From contig CAJNDS010000324.1 of the NCBI GenBank assembly GCA_905221605.1, forward strand, positions 721,640 to 785,639: DNA of 64,000 nt, in the 5' to 3' direction. A program made the translations under genes and the position numbers. Source of the DNA: Symbiodinium natans. Lineage: Eukaryota; Sar; Dinophyceae; Suessiales; Symbiodiniaceae. Position 1 is the first letter of the stretch. Each line of letters starts with the position of its first letter. The notes below the pieces were generated by a model that was given only the letters and a program-made list of their open reading frames with translations, was not told where the DNA came from and searched no databases. Shown here piece after piece: positions 52,837-63,363 of this stretch.

Positions 52837-53318
52837 GCCACGGCTTCGTCAACTGAAGCCTTCAAGCCTCCTCGAAGCTACAACAGAACCCTTATAACCC
52901 TAAAGACCCTAGACCTTCAGCCTGAAACCCCCAAGATCCTAAACTCCTAAACCCTGCAGGAAGCGAAGTTCCAACTTCCCAGCAAAGCGGACAAGTGCTG
53001 CTGCTCGGCGCACGGGCAAAGCCATGCCTCACAGTCGAGTAGGGCTTAGGGGTTTAGGGTTTAGGGTTTAGGTTCGGGTCTTCTGGTTGGGTTTATAAGG
53101 CTTGTATTTGTAATGCCGTAGGGCTTGTAGGGTTTAGTTGTTTCCCCCCCCCCCCCCGCCACCCTCTCTGGGGTAGCATCCTCTGCGTGTTTATTCTCTC
53201 AGTTAAAGGGTTCCGATGCATGGGTCCCTGGGTGTTATGGGCTATATAAGGGGTCTATAAGGGTTCCCCAATTAAGGGACCATACTAAGGGACCACGTAT
53301 CTTCTCTAAACCCTAAAC
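52837..53318. other. Unique spacer and degenerate repeats
   Basis: Mostly unique sequence, with TTTAGGG-like units at 53045-53075 and a poly-C run at 53144-53157. No gene. Confidence 0.4.
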
Positions 53319-53949
53319 TTGGGTTCGGCCGGTCCACACTAACAGTCAAATAACGCCGTGGCCTTATAACACACAGGCCAAAAATAGCACCAGGAATCCC
53401 AGTCAATTTTAGCATTTACCGGGTGCTTCTTTTTGTGGGTCTGCTGGTGGTGACTGTTAGTCACATAGCAGCAGAAATAGCACCAGAAATAGCACAAGAA
53501 ATAGCACAAACAATAGCACAAAAAATAGCACCAGAAATAGCGCCAGCAATAGCACAAAAAATAGCACCAGAAATAGCACAAACAATAGCACCAGAAATAG
53601 CACCAGGAATCCCAGTCAGTTTTAGCAGCTTAGCATTTACCGGGTGCTGTTTTTTGTGGGTCTGCTGATGGTGATTGTTAGTCACATAGCACCAGCAACA
53701 GAACCAGAAATAGCACCAGAAATAGCACAAACAATAGCACAAAAAATAGCACCAGAAATAGCACAAACAATAGCACAAAAAATAGCACCAGAAATAGCAC
53801 CAGGAATAGCACAAAAAAATGCACCAGAAATAGCACCAGAAATAGCACCAGGAATAGCAGGAATCTCAGTCAATTTTTTGGCATTTACCGGGTGCTTTTA
53901 TTTGTGGGTCTGCTGGTGGTGACTGTTAGTGTGGACCGGCCGAACCCAA
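53319..53949. mobile_element. MITE with perfect 30-bp TIRs and an internal 12-bp minisatellite
   Basis: The left terminus (53319-53348) begins TTGGGTTCGGCCGGTCCACA. The right terminus (53920-53949) is its exact complement over 30 bp. CCCTAAAC directly precedes and follows the element, consistent with an 8-bp target duplication of the hAT type; the duplication is blurred by lying in a telomere-like array. The interior is two arrays of 12-mers (ATAGCACCAGAA, ATAGCACAAACA and ATAGCACAAAAA) separated by a block (CATTTACCGGGTGCTT...TGTGGGTCTGCTG) present three times (about 53410, 53635 and 53882). Reading frames through it encode IAPEIAQK-type repeats and are not taken as genes. Confidence 0.9.
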
Positions 53950-54290
53950 CCCTAAACCCTACACCCTGAACCCTAAACCCTAAACCCTAAACCCCAAACC
54001 CTAAACCCTAAACCCTAAACCCTAATTAAGGTCTAAACCCTAAACCCTAAGACTACACCTCAAGCTCTAAAGTCCAAGACCCAGCATCACGGCACTTTCA
54101 CGTGTTCGGAGTGGGGTGGAAGCGGGCTTTTGATTCCGGCCTGAACCCCCGGGTTTAGGGTTCAGGGTTTAGGGTTCAGGGTTTAGGGTTTAGGGTTTAG
54201 GGTTTAGGGTTTAGGGATAGGTGAAATCGTTCGCCATGAGCCCCCAAATGTCCAAACTGCCGTAAACCCTGCGGGTCGAATAGGGACTTA
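53950..54290. repeat. Telomere-like arrays
   Basis: CCCTAAA at 53949-54048 and TTTAGGG at 54153-54217, with an island at 54050-54150 between the opposed arrays. Confidence 0.8.
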
Positions 54291-54431
54291 CTTGGAGTTT
54301 CATGGTACACTTATTAACCAATTATTTCTGTACTGGTAACCCACTTTAAGCCCCTTAAGTGCCCCAATATGGTTATCAGTACAGGTACATGTACAGTTGT
54401 ATTTGGTTAATGAGTACCATGAACCTCCAAG
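54291..54431. mobile_element. MITE, family A, copy 2
   Basis: The left end is CTTGGAGTTTCATGGTACAC and the right end GGTACTCATTAACC inverted, ending CATGAACCTCCAAG. TA on both sides. Confidence 0.85.
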
Positions 54432-54673
54432 TAGGGTGTATGTTGATACTCAAGATTCTGGTTTTGGGGTGGGGAGCCGGCTGATGTGACCAGGGCCAGC
54501 ATCTGGAATGCAGGGCTTTTTGGGTTTAGGGTTCTGTTTCGGGTTCAGGGTTCTTTGTTGAGATGTTTCTCGACCCAGTCGGGACAACAAGTTTGTTTTG
54601 GGCGCGCTACAAGCCTCCACCTTTACTCAAAAGCTCCAGCTGCTACAGAGATGCGTAGCCTCCTGTCTGCAGA

Positions 54674-54988
54674 ATGGTCGCCCCCCGCTTTGACTTGAAA
54701 TCACCCTACGCACCGCAAGGGTCCATGTACTTATGAAGCATATCCTTGGGCCTTGCAGGGGTTCCCATGCAGTAGTTTTAGAGCTCTTTTGGGCCCAAAT
54801 AGATACCATGCAGGTGCATGGAACCCTTAGGCAAAAAACCCTACTGCCAGGCAGCTGAGGACGCCGACCGCAGCAGCTACCTGGCAACAACTTTGAACAA
54901 CCGCAGCCGTCAGCAACGAAGCACCAGTCAGGCGCAAAAAAAAGCAGAGCGCAGCGCGACCTATGGGGGAGAAGACGACATCGCATAG
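54674..54988 (+). CDS. Two-exon C-terminal fragment with a family C element between
   Basis: Exon 1, 54674-54719, follows GTCTGCAG| and encodes MVAPRFDLKSPYAPQ. Exon 2, 54855-54988, encodes AEDADRSSYLATTLNNRSRQ then QRSTSQAQKKAERSATYGGE and DDIA before TAG. Phase 1 at the join yields Q-A-E-D. The intron 54720-54854 is a degraded family C palindrome starting GGTCCATG and ending AG, a non-canonical donor. The stop codon is formed from GCATAGGGTTTAGGG. The ATG may be internal to a larger upstream exon. Product unknown; basic, Ser/Gln-rich tail. Confidence 0.42.
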
Positions 54989-57358
54989 GGTTTAGGGTTT
55001 AGGGTTTGGGGTTTAGGGTTTAGGGTTGCCAGAAAGTGGCCGTGGCTCCAATCGGTCTTTGAGCCTAATTACGCTTGCCGATCGAAGCAGTGCTCACAAC
55101 ACTCCAATACCCCTTGGATTACATGAATGTTCCTTACATCGCACTAGAATCCCGAATACAGCTGAAGGATCGGGCATCTGAGTCTGTCAAGGAATTCAGA
55201 AGCAGCCTTGCTACCCCAGCATACGACAGAAGTCCCAAGCCCCAAGTGCTAAAACTGCACCTTTTCCGTCAGCGAATTTTGTAGGGGAGCCACCTCATAG
55301 AAGCCCGAAGTTCCGGGAGTTGCTTTCTAAGCCCCGAATCTTCAGTCCCAACCTCCACACCACTCCCTAAAAGCCTACTAATCCGTAAGTCCCCACGCTG
55401 CCCTCAACTCCCTCAACTCCGCCTAAACCCAATATGCACCCTATGAAGTCTAAAAACCCGCGCCCTATAAACCCGAAAGCCCTCAAAACCTATGAACCCC
55501 GAAACCCTTTGAAATCTGCAAATCCTTTTCACCTCAGAACCCCCCCCCCCTTATGAACCCCGAAACCCTGTAAATCTTATAGATCCTGTACACCTTAGAA
55601 CCCCTAACAAACAAAACTCTGAAAACCCTAAACACCCTCTAATACCCTAAAATCCCTGTAAACCTCAAACGCCATAATTAAACCCTAAACCCTAAACCCT
55701 AAACCCTAAGCCCGTAACGCACAGGAGGCTCCGTGCCTTCCTCCATCCAGCGACTCCGTGAGGTGAGGGGGCGTAGGGTTTAGGGTTTAGGGTCTAGGGT
55801 TTAGGGTCTACGATTTAGGTTAGGGTTCGGGATTTTGGTTTCAGGGTTGATGATTTGGGGTTTATATGGTGAGGGTCTGAAGGGTCCAGGGTTTGTAGGG
55901 TTTTAGGGCTTCGGATGGTTTACAGGGTTCTAGGGTTTAGGATTTAGGGTGTATCGGGCTGGCCGGCTGCGTGCTTGGTTTAGGGGTAGAGGGTGATAGG
56001 GTGATAGGCTTACATGGTTTTAGGGTGTTAAGTTTTAAGGTTATAGTGTTTTAGGGTTATCGGGTGTAGGGTTATCGGGTTGTATAGCAGGCCTAGGGTT
56101 GGGGTTTAGGGTTTAGGGTTTAGGGTTTAGGGTTTAGGGTTTAGGGTTTAGGGTTTAGGGTTTAGGGTTTAGGGTTTAGGGTTCAGGGTTTAGGGTTTAG
56201 GGTTTAGGGTTCAGGGTTTAGGGTTTAGGGTTTAGGGCTTTGATCCTTGAGCCTGGGACCCGACATGCACGCCAGATCGCTTCATCCCTGTTTTGAGAAT
56301 GCTAATCTTCGCAGGGTTTTAGGGTTTTAGGGTTTTGGGGTTTTAGGGTTTTAGGGGTTTAGGGTTTTAGGGCTTTAGGGTTTTAGGGTTTAGAGTTTAG
56401 GGTTTGGGTGGCCTTTTTGCTGAAGAGGTCGGAAGACTGAGAGGCTTAAGAAGTCCGAAGAACCACCGAGTTCCCACCCCCAAGGCTCTCAGAATCTTCG
56501 ACGGTCCTGCCGGGGTTTAGGGTTTAGGGTTTAGGGTTTAGGGTTTAGGGTCTAGGGTCTAGGGTTTAGGGTTTAGGGACTCCCTAAACCCACATAAGCC
56601 CTATACCCTTTGCATGTAAAAAACCATAGGATCTAAGCCCTTACCCCCTCCCCCCTCTCTTCGAACCTTCCTTGTAGGATGGCTTCATAATGAGCGACAT
56701 ATCTCTATACTTACTTCTACTGGGGCGCCGAAGACTCTCTTCCCGGAGCACCCTAGACTCCTAAACCCTAAAGCGCCTGGTCTCTTCCAGAGGCACCAGT
56801 GCACGAGCTCCTGCGATGCTGCAGGTGGGGGCACCTTGAAGACCACCTGCAGAGGGTTTAGGGCTCATTGGGTTTAAGGGGTCCCTAAACCCTAAACCCT
56901 AAACGCTTAGGGAGGCGGTTCCCCGCAACTCTTGTCGGAAACTGTGGCATACAAGAGGGTCTCTTAAGGTACAGCAGTGGTGGCTGTACCTTAACTCCCT
57001 CAGCCCTAAACTCTCCAGCCCAAACAAACCTTAAACCCAAAGAGCCCCTAAAGCAAAAGGTCTTTAACCCTCAACGCCCCAAGGCCTGAACCTCCACATC
57101 GCTGCGCCTAAACCCTAAACCCTAAACCCTAAACCCTAAATCCTACTGGTTCTAGGGAGTCAGGGAAGTAGGTCGCCCAGAATAGTCGATTCTGTCGGGA
57201 ATAGATGGTAAGCAAGGTACCTAACTCCTGAAACTGCCTACTCTGAACTCGGAGCTCGATAACCCTCCCTAAACCTTAAACACGAAGACCGGTCCCCAGG
57301 TGCCACAGGGTTTAGGGTTTAGGGTTTAGGGTTCAGGGTTTAGGGTTTAGGGTTTACG
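54989..57358. repeat. Telomere-like arrays and unique spacers
   Basis: TTTAGGG arrays at 54986-55026, 56105-56238 (about eighteen units) and 56515-56577. CCCTAAA at 55680-55710, 56885-56905 and 57110-57138. TTTTAGGG forms at 56315-56400. A unique open frame at 55075-55284 (TLQYPLDYMNVPYIALESRI and onward) is coding-like but unrecognised. Island 56405-56514 may be an exon. Confidence 0.6.
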
Positions 57359-57521
57359 GTTACGCGGCGCAAAAGTACTGGGGTTTTCCTGATGTGCCCC
57401 AATATTCGCCAACCCAGATGATCTCGGACATGTTATACTTTCCCTTATTGACACTGATTGAGTTTAAGAGGATCACATTCAGGAAGATTTTTCAGAGGGT
57501 TTTCAAGGCCATCCTAGTTAT
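57359..57521 (+). CDS. Candidate exon, about 54 codons, unknown product
   Basis: The frame reads GYAAQKYWGFPDVPQYSPTQ then MISDMLYFPLLTLIEFKRIT and FRKIFQRVFK. Aromatic-rich and basic, with a short hydrophobic segment; convincing as protein. It follows a TTTAGGG array (57307-57355). No family recognised. Confidence 0.43.
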
Positions 57522-58865
57522 AGGATGTTATAGGAGCCGCCCCCAATTAGGTGCCGGATTCAGGGTTCCAGGATTTAAGATTCTAGGGCAAAGTGTGTAG
57601 GATTTAAGATTCCAGGGCTTAGGGTTTGGGATTGTAAGGCTTCGGGTGTAGGAATCGAGCGTTTAGGAGTTGAGGGCTTAGGGGTGGAGGGTTTAAGGTT
57701 TAGGGTTGCAGGTTTCAGGGGTTTAGGATTTTGCGGATTTAGGATGCTGGGCTTAGGGCTTCGGATTTCACATTTAAGGTTAAGGATTCCCATGTTTAAG
57801 GTTTAGGGTTGTTCAGGGTTCGCTAGTGAGGCATATGCGGGGGCTGGGGGGGCACAGTTCGCATCCCCACCCTCCTTCCCCTCCCCCCCCCCCTTGCCCC
57901 AGCGTTTCAGAACTCCTTGCTGATTCCCTAACTGGAGCTTTAGAAGCCCTAGCTTTGGCTTTCAAGGCCACAACTGACGGGTTTTTAGATGCCCCAACCA
58001 GGCCGTACACTGACGGGCTTTTAGATGCCCTCATTAACCAGGCCGTAGCTCGAGTTCTTGTTTCAATTGGGGTCCTAAAAACTCAGAGAGAATCAACTTC
58101 ACTAGCACAAGTAGGGCAGCATTGAAACTTAGGATGTCTAGATTGGGTGAGTGGGATGGGAAGGAGCGTGGGCCTCGGCGCACGCCGCAACACGCGTCTT
58201 GCGTGCACAGGGCATGTGGGACACCTATAAACCCTTACCTCCGAAACCCTAAACCCCGTAACCCTGAACTTTCGGGCTTGGGTCGGCTTAGGTTGTGGAA
58301 TGCTGTGTGGAAGATGCAAGTCTCGAACCCCTAAACCCTAAACCCTAAATACCCTAAACCCTAAACCCTAAACCCCAACTCGGCCGGCCCAGGAGGGTGG
58401 GCTCCGCGGCAGAGGAGTCCTTCCCTGAGGTGCCACAAGGGGTTTGAGGGAGGAGAGTTTAGGGTTTAGGGTTTAGGGTTTAGGGTTTAGGGTTTAGGGT
58501 TTAGGCTTTAGGGTTTAGGGTGTAGGGTTTCAGGTTTTAGGGTTCAGGGTTTTAGGGTGTAGTCTTCGGGTTCGGGGTTCAGGGTTTATAGGGTTTAGGG
58601 CCTAGGGTTTAGTGTTTCAGGGTTCAGGGCCTGTAATGCGTTTCAATCTAAAACTCCCAGTGGGCCCTCCTTTTCCTCTCTTGGGGTCCTTTGGTTCCTT
58701 CACAACTGCCCACTATTCCTACGTTTCTCTGTGGCAAGTAGCGAGAACTGTACCCATATCCCAACTGCGCCGATGTCAGAGGAAACTCAGAGGGTCGGTT
58801 TAGGGTTTAGGGTTTAAGGTTTAGAATTGAGCTATAACTATTCTCCTCATGTAGCTCATTGTTAT
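57522..58865 (+). other. Degenerate repeats and one coding-like frame with a 39-bp duplication
   Basis: Degenerate TTTAGGG-like DNA at 57545-57815. A poly-C tract then a frame at 57895-58090 (VSELLADSLTGALEALALAF and onward). It contains a nearly exact 39-bp direct repeat starting ACTGACGGG(C/T)TTTTAGATG at 57972 and 58011. CCCTAAA at 58328-58375, TTTAGGG at 58459-58525. Unique sequence at 58620-58800. Confidence 0.45.
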
Positions 58866-58933
58866 ACACTTGGGCCCCAAAGTCCCTACATAGAAGCTAT
58901 TGTAAGGCCCAAGTATTCCCTATTTAGGTACAC
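58866..58933. mobile_element. Half of a family C element
   Basis: ACTTGGGCCCCAAAGTCCCT then a right arm CCCTATTTAGGTACACGGAC, matching 38098-38206. The outer left arm is missing. Confidence 0.6.
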
Positions 58934-59083
58934 GGACCCTTTGGTTTACACCCCTCAGCCTAGCCCATAGCAGCTAGGCAGTTGTTTTTGTTGATGAGAT
59001 TTTGGGGTTGAGGCTCGGGGGTCGGTGGCCAGGGCACGAGAGCTTCTACTGAGATTTCTTCCCGCCGTGGCGGTTTAGAAGCA

Positions 59084-60325
59084 ATGAGGCCACCAGCTGC
59101 AACGACACCTGTTGCCGCGAAGAGTCGCGCTGAAACTACATCCTTGATTCGTAAAGCTTGTCGGGAGCAGGGCTGGCAGCTTGCGATCCATCTGCTCCAG
59201 GACTTCTTGCCAACAGAGGGGGATCAGAAGGCATTCTGCACGGCCATCGTGGGTTGCGGAAGGGCCAGGCGGTGGCAGGTTGCAGTCCAAGTGTTGGCGC
59301 TGATCATGGAATCCGAGGTCCTGCCAGATGTTGGCTGCTTCAGCGCGGCGATCACGGCATGCGAGAAGGGCTTGCAGTGGCAGCTTGCGCTTCAGCTCCT
59401 CTCGCAAATGACGTCAGTTCAAGTTGATCCAAACGAATTCAGCTTCAATGCCAGCATCAGCGCCTGTGAGAAAGGTGGTGAGTGGCAAGTGGCCCTGCAT
59501 TTGCTTTCGCAGATGCCTGTTGCCAGAGTGGTGCCGAACGAAAGGAGCTTCAGTGCCGGTATCAGCGCCTGTGAGAAGGGTTTTGAGTGGGAGATGGCCC
59601 TGCATTTGCTTGCGCAGATGCCTGTTGCCAGCGTGGTCCCAAACGAATTCAGCTTCAGTGCCGGCATCAGCGCCTGTGAGAAGTGTTGTGAGTGGCAGGT
59701 GGCCCTTCAATTGCTTTCTCAGATGCCTGCTGCCAGAGTCGTGCCAAACGCCTTCAGCTTCAACGCCGGCATCAGCGCATGTGAGAAGGGTCGTGAATGG
59801 CAGATGGCCCTGCACTTGCTTTCGCAGATGTCCCTGGCCAGAGTTTTGCCAGACGAATTTAGCTTTAGTGCCGGCATCAGCGCCTGTGAGAAGGGTGGTG
59901 AGTGGCAAATGGCCTTGCAGTTGCTTTCGCAGATGCCCGTCGCCAGAGTGGTGCCAAACGAGATCAGCTTCAACGCCTGCATCAGCGCATGTGAGAATGG
60001 TGCTGGGTGGCAGATGGCCCTGCATTTGCTTTCGCAGATGCCCGTGGCCAGATTGATGCCAGACGAAATCAGCTGTAGTGCGGGCATCAGTGCCTGTGAG
60101 AAGGGTGGTGAGTGGCAGATGGCCCTTTGTTTGTTGGCGCAGATGCCCGCTGCAAGAGTGGTGCCGAACGCAGTCAGTTTCACGGCTGCTGTTTGTGCAG
60201 TTGGCTCAGCCAGACTGTGGGAGCTCGGCTTGTCACTGTTCGTATTAATGAAAGCATCCAAGCTAACTCCTGATAGCGATTGTTACAACCGTGTGGTGGA
60301 ACACATTGTGCCTTGGGGGCCTTGA
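59084..60325 (+). CDS. Intronless PPR protein, about 11 repeats, P-class
   Basis: 413 residues, almost entirely 35-residue pentatricopeptide repeats. The core motif, repeated eight times, is ISACEKGGEWQMALHLLSQM followed by PVARVVPN. More diverged repeats lie at the N terminus (residues about 20-90) and at the end (VCAVGSARLWELGLS and onward). PPR proteins bind single-stranded RNA, usually in organelles, to stabilise, process or edit transcripts. No E, DYW or SMR domain follows, so it is a pure P-type array. No clear transit peptide is visible, although residues 1-20 are Ala/Arg-rich. The eight core repeats are also close at the DNA level (105-bp period), suggesting recent expansion. TTTCTTCCCGCCG...TTTAG|AAGCAATG just upstream is a fair acceptor for spliced-leader trans-splicing at 59078. 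Unlike its neighbours it has no introns and no telomere-like DNA, so it may be a retrocopy. Confidence 0.93.
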   Translation: MRPPAATTPVAAKSRAETTSLIRKACREQGWQLAIHLLQDFLPTEGDQKAFCTAIVGCGRARRWQVAVQVLALIMESEVLPDVGCFSAAITACEKGLQWQLALQLLSQMTSVQVDPNEFSFNASISACEKGGEWQVALHLLSQMPVARVVPNERSFSAGISACEKGFEWEMALHLLAQMPVASVVPNEFSFSAGISACEKCCEWQVALQLLSQMPAARVVPNAFSFNAGISACEKGREWQMALHLLSQMSLARVLPDEFSFSAGISACEKGGEWQMALQLLSQMPVARVVPNEISFNACISACENGAGWQMALHLLSQMPVARLMPDEISCSAGISACEKGGEWQMALCLLAQMPAARVVPNAVSFTAAVCAVGSARLWELGLSLFVLMKASKLTPDSDCYNRVVEHIVPWGP

Positions 60326-60571
60326 GGTCGTGGGTTCTATCTATTCCGACAGGGGTTGGCAATCCAAGCTTGGCCAAGCATGTTGCTTGAAAGTGGAACC
60401 CAGGGTGATCTTCATCAGCTTTCCGGTGGTGCAGCGATGTTGGCCGTGCGTTGGTGGCTGGCCGAAATTGTCTGAAGAGGTAGGCCGAGGTCGGAATGCA
60501 GCATCCTTTCAGGTCATAACTGGCTGCGGAAAATCACGGCGGGCGTGGTCGTAACCTTGGCACGGTACATG
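60326..60571. other. 3' flank of the PPR gene
   Basis: Unique sequence, possibly 3' UTR. GAGGTCGTGGGTTC at 60324-60337 weakly resembles a tRNA T-arm. No terminator or poly(A) signal is recognisable. Confidence 0.35.
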
Positions 60572-60736
60572 CTTGGAGGTTCATGGTACTTATGAACCAA
60601 TGATAACTGTACTGATAGCTGTACTTAGAAGTGTCTTAAGTGGTCTAATCTGGCTATAAGTACAGCAATAAGTACAGTAATAAGTACAGTTGTAAGTACA
60701 GTTATACTTGGTGAATAAGTACCATGAACCTCCAAG
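60572..60736. mobile_element. MITE, family A, copy 3, with TG target duplication
   Basis: The left end is CTTGGAGGTTCATGGTACTT and the right end its complement, ending CATGAACCTCCAAG. It is flanked by TG at 60570-60571 and 60737-60738. A direct TG pair cannot be part of an inverted repeat, which supports a 2-bp target duplication. The interior is enlarged by five AAGTACAG(C/T)AATAAGT-like repeats. Confidence 0.88.
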
Positions 60737-63041
60737 TGTCGATCAAGCGAAAGCCGAGCTGAGCAGGCACTGCTCGTTCAACAACAATTGGTCTGGGAGC
60801 CAAAGTGGGGGGTTTAGGGTTAGGGTTTAGGGTTTAGGGTTTAGGGTTTAGGGTTTAGGGTTTAGGGTTTAGGGTTTAGGGTTTAGGGTTTAGGGGCCGT
60901 GAGTTGGACGAATTGCTGACTGGGGGTGTGCTTCTCACGACGGCGGGCCAAAAGTGGTACTCTAAGCTCGATTTCCACCACCCTAACCCTAAACCTTAAA
61001 CACTAAACCCTATGTGGACTCGCGTCTCAGGGCTATGACCTCGAGTCCAGACAACCCTTATAAACCCTAAACCCTCAACCCCTAAACATTTTAAACCCCC
61101 AAGATTTGGTTTGAACGCAGGAGTCCCAAAACTCCGCAACTGGAGCAATACCCTGAAGAGCCGGTCGCTCCCCCATACTTCCTTGCAGGTTTAGAGTTTA
61201 CATGATCGGGCTTATAATAGGGTTTTTAAAAAGGCCTCATGTAGGGTGTATATATGGTTTATATGGGGGGGGGGGGGGCATTTAGGGTTTCTATAGGGTT
61301 TAGGCTTTAGGATTTAGGGTTTTTATAGGGACAGAATAGCTGGGACTCAAGGGATTCCACTTGGAAATATGGGTTTTAAGTTCTGTGGGGCCTGATCCTT
61401 ATACAACCTTATGAACCCAAATAATTGTTATTGTTTCGGGCCCCCAAGCCCGCCATTAACTAAGAATAATGTGCTTGAGGCATATTTGCAACCCTAAACC
61501 CTAAACACGTATGAGAGTACTTGCAACTACCTGAAGATGGACCTTCCAGTCTCGCTCTCTCTCTCTCTCTCTCCCTCTCTCTCTCTCTCGCTCTCTCTCT
61601 CCTTCTTCTTTGCCTTGTCTAACGAGCCTGTGAAGGGTGAAGCCCTGACGAGCCTTCAGGGGGGATTTATGGCGTTTATAGGGTTTGTAGGTAGGTTGCT
61701 TAGGGTGTAGGGTGTAGGGTGTCTAGGGTGTATACGGCTTAGGGTCATGAGCTTGGAGCGCGCACCCTAAACCCTAAACCCTTAACCCTAATCCTGGAAC
61801 CCCCCTAAACCCTCAACCCTGAACCCGAAACTCTCCAACCCTCAGCCCGGGACCTCACATTCCTATCAGACCAGTTCTCTAAAATGCGCTCCCTTTTCGG
61901 TTCCCTAAATATTAGAGTTTAAGGTTTAGGGTTCAGGGTGCAGGGTTAGGTCCCGTTTTGGGTACAGTTGCCTAAGTATTAGGGGCTGCCTTACAATGGT
62001 AACCGCAAAAGGGGCCATAACTTCAGAGAAGTGACCACATGGTTTATAGATGTTGAAAGGGTAGTGAGTCCCTTAATCTGGTGCCTTACCTTCTTTACCC
62101 TAAACCCCAAACCCTAAACCCTAAACCCTAAACCCTAAACCCTAAACCCTAAACCCTAAACCCTAAACCCTAAACCCGGCTCTGAAGTATATGGGCCCCC
62201 TGGGTTTTCTAGGGTAACTAAGGGGTCCCCTTTTCAGGGCCCACAGAGGGAGCAACTTGCTTCTCTTCGGCTGCCGCAACCCGCAGTCCCTGGCCATTTC
62301 CAAATCTTCCTTATCAGTTTGGGGTTTTGGGTTTAGGGTGTTTTGGGGGGTTTTGGGTTTAGGGTTTAGGGTTTTAGGTTTGGGGTTTTGGGGGTTTTGG
62401 GGGTTTTGGGGGTTTTGTGGCTTAGGGTTCAATCCCGCGTATCGCACGATGCTGGGGTCCCAAACCCGAAAACAGCAGTCCTTGAGAGTTCTGGAGAATT
62501 CAGCCTGCCACCCTAAACCCTAAACCCTAAACCCTAAACCCTAAACCCTAAACCCTAAACCCTAAACCCTAAACCCTAAACCCTAAACCCTAAACCCAAA
62601 ACCTAACCCTACACCCCACTAAACCCTAAACCCTAAACCCCGTTAACGTTAAACCTGCCAGTTCTTCCCGCTCTCCTCGCTGCTCCTGTCCTTGCGGCGG
62701 CTACTCCGCGGGCAGCCACGTGCGGCATGTCGAAAGGCCGGCAGGAGGCTGCTCTCAGATATTTTCTTAACTAGGGAATACTTGTGCCTTAAAGTACTTC
62801 CTCCACTGGGACTTTGGGGCCCAGAAAAATGATGTGCATCGACCCTTAAGGTAGATAGCCCTCCGTGGCAGTGACCTTCTTATTGGAAGTCCCATGCAAA
62901 CGCCTGCTAAATTGCAACCCTTTGTCGGGAACATTTTTGTAAGGAGTCCTACCACGCACGGTCTACCTGTAGGGGCCCTAGATGTTGTTCGAATGCTTGA
63001 GTGCTGACTGACAACTCTGACTCTAAACCGTAAAGGCAAAG
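60737..63041. repeat. Telomere-like arrays, CT microsatellite and islands
   Basis: TTTAGGG at 60812-60893 (twelve units), CT microsatellite at 61551-61602, family F-like palindrome at 61868-62040, CCCTAAA at 62105-62176, TTTTGGGG-like variants at 62325-62415, CCCTAAA at 62513-62596. The island 62660-62775 is open (FFPLSSLLLSLRRLLRGQPR and onward), a possible exon. A family C fragment lies at 62773-62850. Confidence 0.6.
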
Positions 63042-63363
63042 GCGGAGCATCTCCCAAAGGTAGAGGTGGTGGAATGGGCGTTTGTGGAAGCCATCGGCAG
63101 GGAGTATAACAACCAAGCTCTCAGATCTTCGTGCGCAAAACACGCGGTCCGCAAGACTCTTGCGTTTGCTGAGGAGCATCAAGGGAATGGAAGAGTTGAG
63201 GCCATGATCGGGCGCTGGAAGAACAAGGTGAGGCTCCTGTGGAGGAATGGCCGTTGGCGATTCGCCTTGCAGCTTTGGCTTTGGAGAATGAAGCAAGAAA
63301 GCGCCCACACCCTTGATTCCATAATTCCACATGCTCCTATAAATCTAAACCACCCTGAACTAT
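63042..63363 (+). pseudogene. Ty1/copia-type integrase fragment
   Basis: The frame KAKAEHLPKVEVVEWAFVEA then IGREYNNQALRSSCAKHAVR and EEHQGNGRVEAMIGRWKNKV matches the latter part of a copia-type integrase core. 'GREYNNQAL' corresponds to the segment after the second catalytic Asp ('D.GreF.n'). 'EEHQGNGRVEAMIGR' corresponds to the region with the catalytic Glu ('q.NGraEr.n..l'). The expected Asp itself is not seen just before GREY (EAIG instead), and no reverse transcriptase, RNase H or LTRs are present. It is a truncated relic or an exonised fragment. Confidence 0.55.

Noticed and set aside
53423-53922. Open frames encoding IAPEIAQK-type or CAISGAI-type repeats
   Set aside because: A 12-bp minisatellite is a multiple of three and so leaves frames open by chance on both strands. 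It sits inside a TIR element.
59414-60261. Open frames of about 180-200 codons antisense or out of frame to the PPR gene
   Set aside because: They are shadows of the 105-bp PPR repeats.
60318-60350. tRNA T-arm-like sequence after the PPR stop
   Set aside because: Only GTCGTGGGTTC resembles the consensus, and the rest of the B box is broken.
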